Origin: an uncultured Lachnospiraceae bacterium | Lineage (GTDB): Bacteria > Bacillota > Clostridia > Lachnospirales > Lachnospiraceae | Assembly: GCA_934351765.1 (NCBI GenBank) | Contig: CAKRJM010000133.1 | Span: 1 to 6,000, forward strand | Reading direction: 5' to 3' | Length of the DNA stretch: 6,000 nucleotides | Part shown: positions 1 through 5,055 of the stretch, in pieces | How the letters are laid out: every line of letters begins with the position of its first letter | Position numbering within the stretch: the first letter of the stretch is position 1 | The notes under the pieces: model-generated | Databases searched by the model: none | What the model saw: only the letters and a program-made list of their open reading frames with translations | Told to the model about the DNA's origin: nothing | Made by a program: the position numbers and the translations under genes

Positions 1-446
1 AGGTGAGAAAAGAAAGTAACCAGGGCGGAAAAAACGCCCTGGTCGCAAACAGGACATCGCACCTGTACCTCTGGACTGAAAAAGGAGCTCTGCTCCATGC
101 AAAATCCCTGAACACGGACAAGGCATGGCAGGTATATGATTATCTGGTGGATTTCTATTTTCGGGCGAAGGAGAAAGAACCGGAGATCACAGAGAAAAAA
201 GTAGAGAAGAGAGTGCAGAGGACGATTGATATATCTTCGGAAGTCGAAATCTTGAAAGCAATTCAGAAGATAAAAAGAGACTTGATTTGTATGGATGTTT
301 TGCTGGAAGAATGTGAAACGAGGAAGACGGAAAGCGGATACAATGATACAAGATTTGAAGCCATGAGATTTGTTACATCAATTGTGAGAGACTGCAATAA
401 ACTGTTAGAGTTACACCCTAAAGTAATAAAAGAAGTAAGCTGGTAG
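1..446 (+). CDS. ORF6N-domain phage protein, 3' part (5' end outside window)
   Basis: The frame is open to the window edge and ends at TAG 444-446. A GTG at position 3 could be read as a start, but the text is more likely the interior of a longer protein. Residues about 20-52 counted from that GTG carry LYLWTEKGALLHAKSLNTDK followed by AW..YDYLVDFYFRAKE, which I recognise as the C-terminal half of the ORF6N domain; the first half of the domain is missing. ORF6N domains occur in phage and prophage regulatory or antirepressor-like proteins, usually at the N terminus. The rest (residues about 56-147) is charged and helical (TEKKVEKRVQRT..., EILKAIQKIKRD) and I do not recognise it. The gene looks AT-richer than those right of the tRNA gene. 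A hairpin follows it, and with the tRNA gene 310 bp away the setting suggests the end of a prophage. Domain call fairly sure; biological role inferred. Confidence 0.8.
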   Translation, partial: VRKESNQGGKNALVANRTSHLYLWTEKGALLHAKSLNTDKAWQVYDYLVDFYFRAKEKEPEITEKKVEKRVQRTIDISSEVEILKAIQKIKRDLICMDVLLEECETRKTESGYNDTRFEAMRFVTSIVRDCNKLLELHPKVIKEVSW

Positions 447-450
447 CAAT

Positions 451-480
451 CAGAGAGAGCTTGGAAACAGGCTCTCTTTG
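451..480 (+). terminator. Hairpin after the ORF6N gene, possible terminator
   Basis: CAGAGAGAGC (451-460) pairs with GCTCTCTTTG (471-480), a 10-bp stem with one G-U pair and a 10-nt loop, starting 4 bp after the ORF6N stop codon. Position fits a terminator, but no U-run follows beyond the TTT inside the stem, so it may be a weak or factor-dependent one. Confidence 0.45.
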
Positions 481-551
481 TAATCGCTCAGCAATCCGGT
501 GGCCGGAACACATATCGGATGGGTGTCCAAGGATTATGTAAGCCGGGGCTG

Positions 552-569
552 ATTTCGTGTTGCATAGCA
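552..569 (+). repeat. 18-bp direct repeat, copy 1
   Basis: ATTTCGTGTTGCATAGCA occurs here and again exactly at 619-636, 67 bp further on. A repeat of this length and spacing near a tRNA 3' end suggests a recombinase arm-type binding site; that role is inferred. Confidence 0.75.
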
Positions 570-606
570 TTTTGAAAAACGCTGGGAAGCCTTGTAAAAT
601 CAAGCA

Positions 607-636
607 ATTTCATGTTGCATTTCGTGTTGCATAGCA
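607..636 (+). repeat. 18-bp direct repeat, copy 2, with partial third copy
   Basis: The exact second copy lies at 619-636. Directly before it, ATTTCATGTTGCAT (607-620) is a partial copy with one mismatch in 14 bases (CATG for CGTG), so two units stand head to tail 12 bp apart and share two bases. The common core is TTTCRTGTTGCAT. Closely spaced direct repeats of this size are typical of integrase arm sites, an inference here. Confidence 0.7.
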
Positions 637-639
637 CCC

Positions 640-692
640 TAAAATACGGTATTTTCCTATAAAATACAAGAATCTGCTATGAAATACAAAAA
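640..692 (+). repeat. AAAATAC motif phased at 20 bp
   Basis: TAAAATAC starts at 640 and at 660, and TGAAATAC at 680, so three units lie exactly 20 bp apart, near two turns of the helix. The first unit is also half of a palindrome, AAAATACGGTATTTT (641-655). The longer match between units two and three, 657-672 against 677-692, is 14 of 16 bases. Same-face spacing suggests cooperative protein binding, for example an excisionase or other directionality factor; no protein can be named from the sequence. Confidence 0.6.
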
Positions 693-694
693 CG

Positions 695-745
695 AAAAAC
701 CCTTGATTTTACGGGCTTTTCCGGCAATCCGCATAAAATCAAGGG
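695..745 (-). terminator. Terminator-like hairpin downstream of tRNA-Val
   Basis: On the minus strand TAAAATCAAGGG... is the right-hand arm of a perfect 12-bp inverted repeat (CCCTTGATTTTA 700-711, TAAAATCAAGGG 734-745) with a 22-nt loop. Reading leftward from the tRNA gene, the stem starts 12 nt after the tRNA 3' end and is followed by GTTTTTCGTTTTT, so it fits an intrinsic terminator for the tRNA transcript. The loop is longer than usual. If an element is integrated here, this terminator is carried by the element. Confidence 0.6.
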
Positions 746-756
746 CTTAAAAATAG

Positions 757-830
757 TGGAAGCAATGGGGCTCGAACCCATGACCTCTCGCGTGTGAGGC
801 GAACGCTCATCCCAGCTGAGCTATGCTTCC
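757..830 (-). tRNA. tRNA-Val, anticodon CAC
   Basis: The minus strand folds as a complete cloverleaf: acceptor GGAAGCA with TGCTTCC, D arm GCTC-AGCTGGGAT-GAGC, anticodon arm TTCGC-CTCACAC-GCGAG with U33 and anticodon CAC, a 5-nt variable loop, and a T arm ATGGG-TTCGAGC-CCCAT. The discriminator base is A (757). CAC reads GUG valine codons. The bases after the discriminator read CTA, so CCA is not encoded and must be added after transcription, as is common in Clostridia. The first anticodon-stem pair is U-G. Its 3' end faces the ORF6N gene and the repeat region, the orientation expected if an element had inserted at the tRNA 3' end; the gene itself looks intact. Confidence 0.95.
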
Positions 831-839
831 GTGGTTTCT

Positions 840-867
840 ATTTTATCACTGTGGGGAAATTAGTCAA
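840..867 (-). promoter_or_regulatory. Sigma-A promoter of tRNA-Val
   Basis: On the minus strand TTGACT (862-867) and TAAAAT (840-845) are 16 bp apart, and the -10 box ends 9 bp before the tRNA 5' end at 830. This is a near-consensus promoter well placed for the tRNA gene, and it shows that the 5' side of the tRNA gene has not been replaced by an insertion. Confidence 0.8.
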
Positions 868-1017
868 GCATAATTAAGAAAGAAACCGGATTTTTTTGAT
901 TTGCGGAACCTGTGACCGGAGAACCAAAAGTGTCCATAACAGAGGGAAGAAAGGACGGAGTCGGTGCGTTTATCCCTATGGAACGCTTCTGCATACCATA
1001 AGAAAAAAGGAATTTTC
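868..1017 (+). other. Leader region of the lysis cassette
   Basis: The 150 bp between the tRNA promoter and the holin start hold no convincing gene. No strong sigma-A promoter stands out; TGTGAC (911-916) with CATAAC (935-940) at 18 bp is the best I see and is weak. A seven-codon frame MERFCIP (978-1001) ends 16 bp before the holin start; it could be a leader peptide or chance. Confidence 0.35.
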
Positions 1018-1296
1018 ATGGATCTGGAATTTTTAAATGAATTTGCAGTGCCGATCGTGGTGGCAGTCTGTCTTTGTATCGGTTATATTTTGAAGCATCT
1101 GGTGCCTTCCAAAAAGGTGAACCGGTTTATTCCCCTGATCATGGGGGTTGTGGGAGTCGGATTAAACATCTGGCTGAACCGGACATTTACACCACAGGTT
1201 TTACTGGGAGGTCTCTTTTCCGGTTTGTCCAGTACCGGGGCTTATGAAGCGTTCCGAAATCTGATCTGTAAAAAGGAGGAGACGAAGCATGAGTAG
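1018..1296 (+). CDS. Phage holin, Hol44-like family
   Basis: A 92-residue membrane protein. Hydrophobic segments lie at about 10-28 (VPIVVAVCLCIGYILKHLVP), 36-53 (NRFIPLIMGVVGVGLNIWL) and, weaker, 60-77 (glycine- and serine-rich), followed by a charged tail (CKKEETKHE). The size, the pattern and the phrase GLFSGLSSTGAYEAF match phage holins of the Hol44 type (holin superfamily V), which form lesions in the cytoplasmic membrane and let an endolysin reach the wall. I chose ATG 1018, preceded by AAAAAAGGAA at a normal distance. A GTG at 964 would add 18 polar residues and has a poorer site, though some holins do use dual starts. The gene overlaps the endolysin gene by 8 bp, so the two are translated from one transcript. 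No clear promoter was found upstream. Confidence 0.8.
   Translation: MDLEFLNEFAVPIVVAVCLCIGYILKHLVPSKKVNRFIPLIMGVVGVGLNIWLNRTFTPQVLLGGLFSGLSSTGAYEAFRNLICKKEETKHE
1273..1280 (+). promoter_or_regulatory. Ribosome binding site of the endolysin gene
   Basis: AAGGAGGA lies inside the end of the holin gene, 8 nt before ATG 1289. It is a strong site and fixes the start of the overlapping endolysin gene. Confidence 0.85.
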
Positions 1297-2143
1297 GAAA
1301 CGGATTCTTCTTGTGGCGGGACATACACCGGGTCATAATTACAGCAGGCTTACCGGGGTGAATGAAGGAGATCTGAATATTGAACTGGTGCGGCTTCTGA
1401 AAAAGCGGCTGATGGCATATGTGGAGGTGACGGTTTATCCGGAGGAACGGGATCTGTACCGGGATCATCTGGCGGGGGTCAGCCGGGTTCGTTTCCGGGA
1501 TTATGATTATGTGTTTGAAGTGCATTTTAATGCAGGAGGCGGACAGGGCCGTGGAACCAGTGTTCAGCTTCATAAGGACTATAAAAAGGGAATCACCGTG
1601 GAACAGGGGATTGCGGACCGTCTGGGCACGGTGGGGTTCCGAAAACGGGGTACCAACGGAATTGTCCGGCGAGGAGATCTTTATAATATGAATCTGGCAT
1701 TCCGCCAGGGTGTGGATTATGCGCTTCTGGAGACGTGTTTTTATGATAATAAAGAAGATCTTACGCTGTACCGGAGCCATAAAGCGGCAGTCGCGGATGC
1801 CATTGCGGACGGAATCTGTCAGGGATTTGGACTGAGCAGGGAAGGTACGGCAGAGTCGAAAGCACCGGGTGGACAGACCGGAAAAACACCGGCGGAAAGC
1901 GGCACCTCGTCCTATGCCTCCTGGGTCGGTCAGGTGTACCAGACGGATCCGCTGGGGCTCATTGTCCGAACCGGGCCGGGAAAAAGCTATGACCGGTTAT
2001 CGGCTTATCCGAAGCTGTATGACGGAAATCTGGTCAGCGTGATCGGAAGGGAAAAGGATTATTACCGGATCAGGATCAGCAATCAAGAGGCGGGCACTCA
2101 CTATGGCTGGGCAAGCACCGCTTATATCCGGAAAGCACCTTAA
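1289..2143 (+). CDS. N-acetylmuramoyl-L-alanine amidase endolysin (Amidase_3 + SH3-like)
   Basis: A 284-residue enzyme predicted to cut the amide bond between N-acetylmuramic acid and L-alanine in peptidoglycan. Residues about 5-180 form an Amidase_3 domain: probable zinc ligands are H12 (in VAGHTPGH), E26 and H79 (in FEVHFNAGG), and E148 (in ALLETCFYDN) is in the place of the catalytic glutamate. The ligand motifs vary from the usual DPGHGG and SxHxNA, but every key residue is kept. A Gly/Ser/Thr/Pro-rich linker (183-208) leads to an SH3-like wall-binding domain at about 212-284 (LIVRTGPGKSYDRL, YGWASTAYI). There is no signal peptide, consistent with release through the holin encoded just upstream. 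The gene overlaps the holin gene by 8 bp, and its stop codon overlaps that of the convergent gene on the other strand. Phage origin is likely, though no other phage genes accompany it on this side of the tRNA gene. Confidence 0.9.
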   Translation: MSRKRILLVAGHTPGHNYSRLTGVNEGDLNIELVRLLKKRLMAYVEVTVYPEERDLYRDHLAGVSRVRFRDYDYVFEVHFNAGGGQGRGTSVQLHKDYKKGITVEQGIADRLGTVGFRKRGTNGIVRRGDLYNMNLAFRQGVDYALLETCFYDNKEDLTLYRSHKAAVADAIADGICQGFGLSREGTAESKAPGGQTGKTPAESGTSSYASWVGQVYQTDPLGLIVRTGPGKSYDRLSAYPKLYDGNLVSVIGREKDYYRIRISNQEAGTHYGWASTAYIRKAP

Positions 2144-3000
2144 TTTCCGGAGTAGGCTGTGATCTCAGCAATACAGGTATCGTCCCAGTCGGTTCCGATG
2201 TAGACGCTTTCGATGGTAAAGGTTACAAAGGAAGTGGTTACCGGAGCAGACAGCTCCACATAATATCCGGCCTGGTCAGCCGGAAAAATGGCGGTGGTCT
2301 GACTGCCGTCTTCGAAGGTCAGGATCAGAGAGCGGGGCCGGTTATTTCCGTAGAAATAAACGTTGTCCCGCCAGTTTCCCAGACGGAAAAGAAAATAGCG
2401 GATCGGAGAGGCCGATTCATAGTGGAGTGTCAGGGATTCACCCTTACCGGGGCCGTCCACACCCTCCTGCCAGGAGGTGGTCACGGAACCGTCCGCGGCG
2501 CAGATGGGAGAATTGTCATAACCGTCCTGATGAATTTCCGAGGTTGCTTCGGCATAGCTTACAGGAACCTGGAGCGTTCCAGGAAGTCCCTCCGGCATCT
2601 GAACGGAAACAATACAGGAAAGTGCGCCTTCATCGGCAGCTGCCCCGGCTGATTCTGCTTCGGATTCTTTCGGAGAAGCTGCTTCGGCAGTTTTGTCTAC
2701 AGATACAGAGGAGCTGTTTTCAGATGCGGCGGAAGGAACGCCGCCGGCAATGGCAGCCTCAGTCGGTATTTCTGTCTCTGATCCGGTATGCAAAGAGTCT
2801 GAAGCCGGAACGGAGGACTCATTTTCACTGGAATATCCAAATCGGAGGGAGGCATCCGCAGCTTTGGCAGCTTTTCGGGAAGCCTCTTTGGAAAGAACCG
2901 CATCCCGGCCGGGATCAAGAATCAGAATAGCAATGATTCCGCAGAGAGCCAGGACAATGACCAGGGAAAGAATCACGATCAGACCGGTTTTCTTTTTCAT
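2140..3000 (-). CDS. Membrane-anchored protein with NADase-type glycan-binding (discoidin-like) domain
   Basis: A 286-residue protein with a short basic start (MKKK), one hydrophobic segment (about 6-28) acting as a membrane anchor, a Ser/Ala/Glu-rich low-complexity linker (about 35-127) and a folded C-terminal domain (about 145-284). That domain has the hallmarks of the NADase_transloc / discoidin-like family: ADGSVTTSWQEGVDGPGKGE (169-188), FRLGNW..NVYFYGNNRPRS (205-224) and YIGTDWDDTCIAEITAY (267-283). The family is thought to bind carbohydrate; here the domain should face outside the membrane on a flexible stalk. The ligand is unknown. C20 is preceded by L-A-L, a poor lipobox, so a lipoprotein is unlikely. 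I chose ATG 3000 because AGGTGA (3006-3011) is its ribosome binding site; the longer GTG start at 3009 would lie inside that site. Product function is not known. Confidence 0.8.
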   Translation of the reverse strand: MKKKTGLIVILSLVIVLALCGIIAILILDPGRDAVLSKEASRKAAKAADASLRFGYSSENESSVPASDSLHTGSETEIPTEAAIAGGVPSAASENSSSVSVDKTAEAASPKESEAESAGAAADEGALSCIVSVQMPEGLPGTLQVPVSYAEATSEIHQDGYDNSPICAADGSVTTSWQEGVDGPGKGESLTLHYESASPIRYFLFRLGNWRDNVYFYGNNRPRSLILTFEDGSQTTAIFPADQAGYYVELSAPVTTSFVTFTIESVYIGTDWDDTCIAEITAYSGN

Positions 3001-3005
3001 GAAAA

Positions 3006-3011
3006 TCACCT
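3006..3011 (-). promoter_or_regulatory. Ribosome binding site deciding start at 3000
   Basis: AGGTGA on the minus strand stands 5 nt before ATG 3000. An upstream in-frame GTG is part of this site itself, which argues for the ATG. Confidence 0.7.
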
Positions 3012-3036
3012 CGGTTATGATGACTGATCAAATGGA

Positions 3037-3054
3037 ACGAATTGATCGATTCGT
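3037..3054. promoter_or_regulatory. Operator-like imperfect palindrome
   Basis: ACGAATTGATCGATTCGT is an 18-bp palindrome with 16 of 18 bases symmetric, centred on GATC. It lies just downstream of the inferred minus-strand promoter and upstream of the ribosome binding site of the glycan-binding-like gene, a place where a bound repressor would block transcription. It could also fold as a small RNA hairpin. The regulator is not identified. Confidence 0.5.
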
Positions 3055-3066
3055 GAAATTAAGAAT

Positions 3067-3095
3067 AGTTTACTATAGGAGCTCCAATCTGTCAT
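3067..3095 (-). promoter_or_regulatory. Possible promoter of the glycan-binding-like gene
   Basis: On the minus strand ATGACA (3090-3095) and TAAACT (3067-3072) are 17 bp apart. The boxes match the sigma-A consensus at 5 and 4 of 6 positions. Transcription would start near 3060 and run through the palindrome at 3037-3054. Moderate support only. Confidence 0.4.
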
Positions 3096-3174
3096 GTGGT
3101 TTCTATGAAAAAAAAACGAAAGAGTTTCTTAAGCTGGAAATATAAAGCTACAGGGGGATGGAGAAGGAAATAAT

Positions 3175-3203
3175 TTGACAGACCAGCCAAAAACAAGCAT
3201 AAT
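3175..3203 (+). promoter_or_regulatory. Sigma-A promoter of the zinc-ribbon/CFI-box gene
   Basis: A perfect TTGACA (3175-3180) lies 17 bp from CATAAT (3198-3203). The predicted start near 3210 gives a short leader of about 36 nt with AAAGGA (3231-3236) before ATG 3246. Confidence 0.8.
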
Positions 3204-3245
3204 AGAACCAGCAAACCCACAAGATGAGCGAAAGGACGATGCGAT

Positions 3246-4265
3246 ATGGCAAACAGAGAGGGATTATGTCCGAAATGCCGGGGGGAACTCAGTATTCCGG
3301 AAAATCTGGAGCGCTTTTCCTGTATGTACTGCGGTGCGGTGCTGACAAAGGAGGAGCTGGTTCCGAAACTGAAGATGCGGGAGAAGAGTCCGTTGGACGA
3401 TATGCTCCAGCAGTTTTACGAAACGGGAAATGAGAAGACTGAGGCGCTGATCGGGCAGATGCTGGATCTGGATGAATATAATCCGAAGGCCAATGAGATC
3501 TTTGTACGGCTTCATTTTAATGAGATCTTTTTTAATCATACAGATGCCATGAAATATTTTAAGCGCAGCGATTATGTGAAGTATTTTGAGGATTACCGGA
3601 TTAAAAACCGTACCGTGCTGGAATATCTGGAGCGGTATGCGGCGGTCATGCCGGATCGCGGCGAGGCATTCTTAAAGGAGCTGTCCAAGGGACTGGTGAA
3701 AGCCATCGACGAGGCTGTGGCGGGAGATAAAACACTGCGGTCCCGGACAGCCAGGGGTCTCAAGGAAGATGAATATAAGATGATTCTGGCGATCTTTGTG
3801 ATTCCCATGGTGCAGGAGCAGAAGCTTTCCGTTGGTGAACCGCTGGCGGACTGCCTGGTGGAGGCATGGGTAAGCGCACATCCCAGGTCGCGGATCACGA
3901 AAGGCCGCTATGAGGACATGGTTTCCGGCTTCAAAAAAGGAAAGCTCTGCTTTATCACAACGGCGGTCTGCGAGTCCTTCGGAAAGCCGGATAACTGCTA
4001 TGAGCTGGAGTGCTTCCGGGCGTTCCGGGATCAGTGTATGATGAAGACGGAACGGGGGCGGGAGCTGGTGGAGGAATATTATAACATTGCACCGGCCATT
4101 GTGACCTGTATCGGAATGGAAGAAAAGCCGGAGCAGGTCTATGCTTCCATCTGGAAAACCTGGCTGTCTCCCTGCCTTTCCGATCTGGAGGCCGGACGGC
4201 TGACTGCCTGCGGCGATCGGTATGAGGAGATGGTGCGGACTCTGGAAAAACGGTATCTGATTTGA
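3246..4265 (+). CDS. Zinc-ribbon and CFI-box domain protein, function unknown
   Basis: A 339-residue, probably soluble protein. An N-terminal zinc ribbon is formed by C8-x2-C11 and C26-x2-C29 (LCPKCRGEL, FSCMYCGA). Residues about 45-230 are mostly helical and not recognised. At 235-286 is a CFI-box: CFITTAVC, then GKPDNCYELECFRAFRDQ, then GRELVEEYYNIAPAIV, matching the CFI-box-CTERM domain, whose function is not known to me. Here the box is followed by about 50 more residues instead of ending the protein. No signal peptide or membrane segment is seen. The gene has its own strong promoter and is divergent from the membrane-anchored glycan-binding-like gene, so the two may share regulation. Zinc ribbon and CFI-box calls are fairly sure; no role can be given. 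Confidence 0.8.
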   Translation: MANREGLCPKCRGELSIPENLERFSCMYCGAVLTKEELVPKLKMREKSPLDDMLQQFYETGNEKTEALIGQMLDLDEYNPKANEIFVRLHFNEIFFNHTDAMKYFKRSDYVKYFEDYRIKNRTVLEYLERYAAVMPDRGEAFLKELSKGLVKAIDEAVAGDKTLRSRTARGLKEDEYKMILAIFVIPMVQEQKLSVGEPLADCLVEAWVSAHPRSRITKGRYEDMVSGFKKGKLCFITTAVCESFGKPDNCYELECFRAFRDQCMMKTERGRELVEEYYNIAPAIVTCIGMEEKPEQVYASIWKTWLSPCLSDLEAGRLTACGDRYEEMVRTLEKRYLI

Positions 4266-4290
4266 AGATCAGACAGAAGCGTAAAGGATC

Positions 4291-4989
4291 TTAATGGAGC
4301 GAGGTATCATAAACCCGGTCTTCATATTCACTGAGGACAAGGGAAATGCTCAGATTTCCGTTGCGGCAGCGGAGCTTGTCGAGAAATTCCTTCTGATTCG
4401 TTCCGGCTTTCAGATGAATCCGGTAAACCAGCTCAAACAGTGTTCCGAATTCCGTGGTGCGGATTCGTTTCAGGGTGCTTGCGCTGGTGTATTCCTTCAG
4501 AAGATCATCGAACAGTCCTTCATAATTCAGATCCTCCGGGATCGCGATCTTTAAGGTCATGGCCTCGTCTTTCGGATTTCCGAAATGGGATTTTTCCAGT
4601 ACGATCATGGCCAGGCAGAGAATCAAGGCGAAGAGAAGGGCGTAGGTAAGGAAGCCCATGCCGGAGGCAAGTCCCACCGCTACGGTGAAGAATACATAGG
4701 CTACATCCTTCGGATCTCCGGGGGCGCTTCGGAACCGTACCAGAGAAAAGGCTCCGGCCAGGGAGAATGCCCGTGCCACGTTGCTGCCAACCAGTAAGAT
4801 AATGGTGGCGATGATGGCCGGAAGCATGATCAGGGTAGTGGCAAAGGAAGAGGCGTAGCCGGATTCTTTATGGGTATAGATGTAAACCAGGCTGATGAGA
4901 AGCCCCATAATGAGAGCGCTTCCCAGGATCGCCAGGGTGGAATAAAGGGTCAGGCTGTCGCCTGCAACGGATGAGAAAATGTAATTCAT
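4291..4989 (-). CDS. DUF4956 membrane protein
   Basis: A 232-residue protein with an N-terminal membrane part and a soluble C-terminal part. Hydrophobic segments lie at about 16-38, 49-68, 97-113 and 114-131. The conserved stretch ARAFSLAGAFSLVRFRSAPG (72-91) followed by DPKDVAYVFF and VAVGLASGMG is the signature of DUF4956. The C-terminal 100 residues form a predicted cytoplasmic alpha/beta domain. DUF4956 genes are often next to VTC-domain genes, as here, and an involvement in polyphosphate synthesis or handling at the membrane is a reasonable inference but not proven. Start ATG 4989 follows AGAAAGGA (4998-5005) by 8 nt. It is the second gene of a minus-strand operon, 66 bp after the VTC gene, and converges with the CFI-box gene across 25 bp. 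Confidence 0.88.
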   Translation of the reverse strand: MNYIFSSVAGDSLTLYSTLAILGSALIMGLLISLVYIYTHKESGYASSFATTLIMLPAIIATIILLVGSNVARAFSLAGAFSLVRFRSAPGDPKDVAYVFFTVAVGLASGMGFLTYALLFALILCLAMIVLEKSHFGNPKDEAMTLKIAIPEDLNYEGLFDDLLKEYTSASTLKRIRTTEFGTLFELVYRIHLKAGTNQKEFLDKLRCRNGNLSISLVLSEYEDRVYDTSLH

Positions 4990-5055
4990 AAGTCATATCC
5001 TTTCTGAAAGTTGATTACGATTGTGTCCATAAGTTCATGGAGGAGAAATAAATTT

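Larger units (their letters stand above)
447..756. other. Gene-free, repeat-rich putative attachment region
   Basis: No convincing coding frame exists in this 310-bp stretch; the minus-strand frame at 418-603 has no ribosome binding site and resembles no known protein. The stretch holds, from left to right, a hairpin, an exact 18-bp direct repeat with a third partial copy, an AAAATAC motif at 20-bp intervals, and a 12-bp inverted repeat, and it ends at the 3' terminus of a tRNA-Val gene. Tyrosine-recombinase elements commonly insert at tRNA 3' ends, with integrase arm sites beside the crossover point. With a phage gene on the left, the simplest reading is the attL or attR of an integrated element. 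The duplicated core and the integrase are not visible here, so this is inference. Confidence 0.45.

Noticed and set aside
585..590. GGAAGC matching the tRNA-Val 3' end, as a possible second att core
   Set aside because: The match is six bases only and does not continue into the tRNA sequence.
540..692. CRISPR array
   Set aside because: The repeats are few, of two different kinds, and not separated by spacers of uniform length; no cas gene is present.
1187..1780. Long minus-strand open frame opposite the holin and endolysin genes
   Set aside because: It is a shadow of the well-supported plus-strand genes; no ribosome binding site and no recognisable protein features.
2929..2943. Lipobox at C20 of the membrane-anchored glycan-binding-like protein
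   Set aside because: The residues before the cysteine (L-A-L) do not fit a lipobox, which needs a small residue at -1.
2422..3145. Several plus-strand open frames opposite the glycan-binding-like gene
   Set aside because: The minus-strand frame has a membrane anchor, a known domain and a ribosome binding site; the plus-strand frames have none of these and unusual composition.
4265..4292. AAGATC...GATCTT inverted repeat between the convergent CFI-box and DUF4956 genes
   Set aside because: Only 6 bp with a 16-nt loop and no T-run on either strand; too weak to call a terminator.
5026..5041. Small hairpin TCCATAAGTTCATGGA between the VTC and DUF4956 genes
   Set aside because: A 5-bp stem without a T-run; too small to support a terminator or processing site.
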